NCBI GenBank assembly: GCA_945833725.1
Contig: CAMAFU010000137.1
Span: 1 to 5,457, forward strand
DNA length: 5,457 nucleotides
Direction of reading: 5' to 3'
Origin: an uncultured Treponema sp.
Lineage (GTDB): Bacteria > Spirochaetota > Spirochaetia > Treponematales > Treponemataceae
Shown in pieces: positions 5,457-5,457 of the stretch. The position numbers and the translations under genes were made by a program. Within the stretch, counting starts at the first letter, position 1; the number at the start of each line of letters is the position of its first letter. The notes below the pieces were generated by a model, which was not told the DNA's origin, did not search any database, and saw only the letters and a program-made list of their open reading frames with translations.

Positions 5457-5457
5457 T
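5453..5457 (-). CDS. inferred 3' end of a second variable-protein gene beyond the right edge
   Basis: The TAG at 5455-5453 aligns with the stop codon of the FGE gene at 2306-2304 inside an almost perfect repeat, and the two bases before it match as well. Only the stop codon is inside the window, so the gene is inferred from the repeat, not seen. Confidence 0.3.

Larger units (their letters stand above)
5365..5457 (-). repeat. GC-rich ~94-bp downstream repeat, copy B (cut by right edge)
   Basis: Near-identical to 2215-2308 in the same orientation, with one missing base and one substitution, and continuing to the last base of the window. Copies A and B flank the SIR2-FGE pair as direct repeats about 3.15 kb apart. 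In copy A the matching end is the stop codon of a variable-protein gene, so copy B probably marks the end of a similar gene to the right. Confidence 0.85.

Noticed and set aside
1..5457. CRISPR array, tRNA or rRNA genes
   Set aside because: No regularly spaced short repeats with spacers and no tRNA- or rRNA-like sequences were seen on either strand.

Overview
This looks like a spirochaete chromosome, most likely Treponema (inference). The clues are a secreted FGE/C-type-lectin-fold protein with the typical 'KIPGKNY.M..TEVTQGLYK..MGENPSWF' opening, a diversity-generating retroelement (DGR) reverse transcriptase with an HRDC accessory domain, and AT-rich genes beside GC-rich variable-region DNA. 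Every convincing gene is on the minus strand, so transcription runs right to left.

In transcription order (right to left): positions 5365-5457 hold a GC-rich ~94-bp repeat (copy B) that probably marks the 3' end of another variable-protein gene lying mostly outside the window. Next is a SIR2-like gene (4028-5281), followed after 14 nt by a 569-residue secreted protein with two tandem FGE-type domains (2304-4013). Its last codons have the look of a DGR variable region (VR): a run of NNC codons, then a GC-rich segment resembling an initiation-of-mutagenic-homology (IMH) site, then a hairpin overlapping the stop codon. Repeat copy A (2215-2308) follows. Next come a DUF2971 gene (1261-2187) and, 6 nt later, an HRDC domain fused in frame to the N-terminus of a DGR reverse transcriptase (613-1254). 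The reverse transcriptase is broken: its middle is missing and the rest (176 to about 664, with YMDD) is in another frame. An AT-rich intergenic stretch with a possible promoter and the first 29 codons of an unknown gene fill the left edge.

How the parts may work together: the locus looks like a DGR target region that has lost its own retroelement. The reverse transcriptase is deleted and I find no template repeat (TR), yet the VR, IMH-like segment and hairpin of the target gene look well preserved. Any continuing diversification would need an intact reverse transcriptase and TR elsewhere in the genome. The SIR2-FGE pair lies between two direct copies of the repeat, which suggests a duplicated or exchangeable module. 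A predicted NAD-binding SIR2-like protein in an operon with a diversified, predicted secreted ligand-binding protein is the most interesting association here. Any joint function is inference, and the signal peptide argues against simple direct contact in the cytoplasm.
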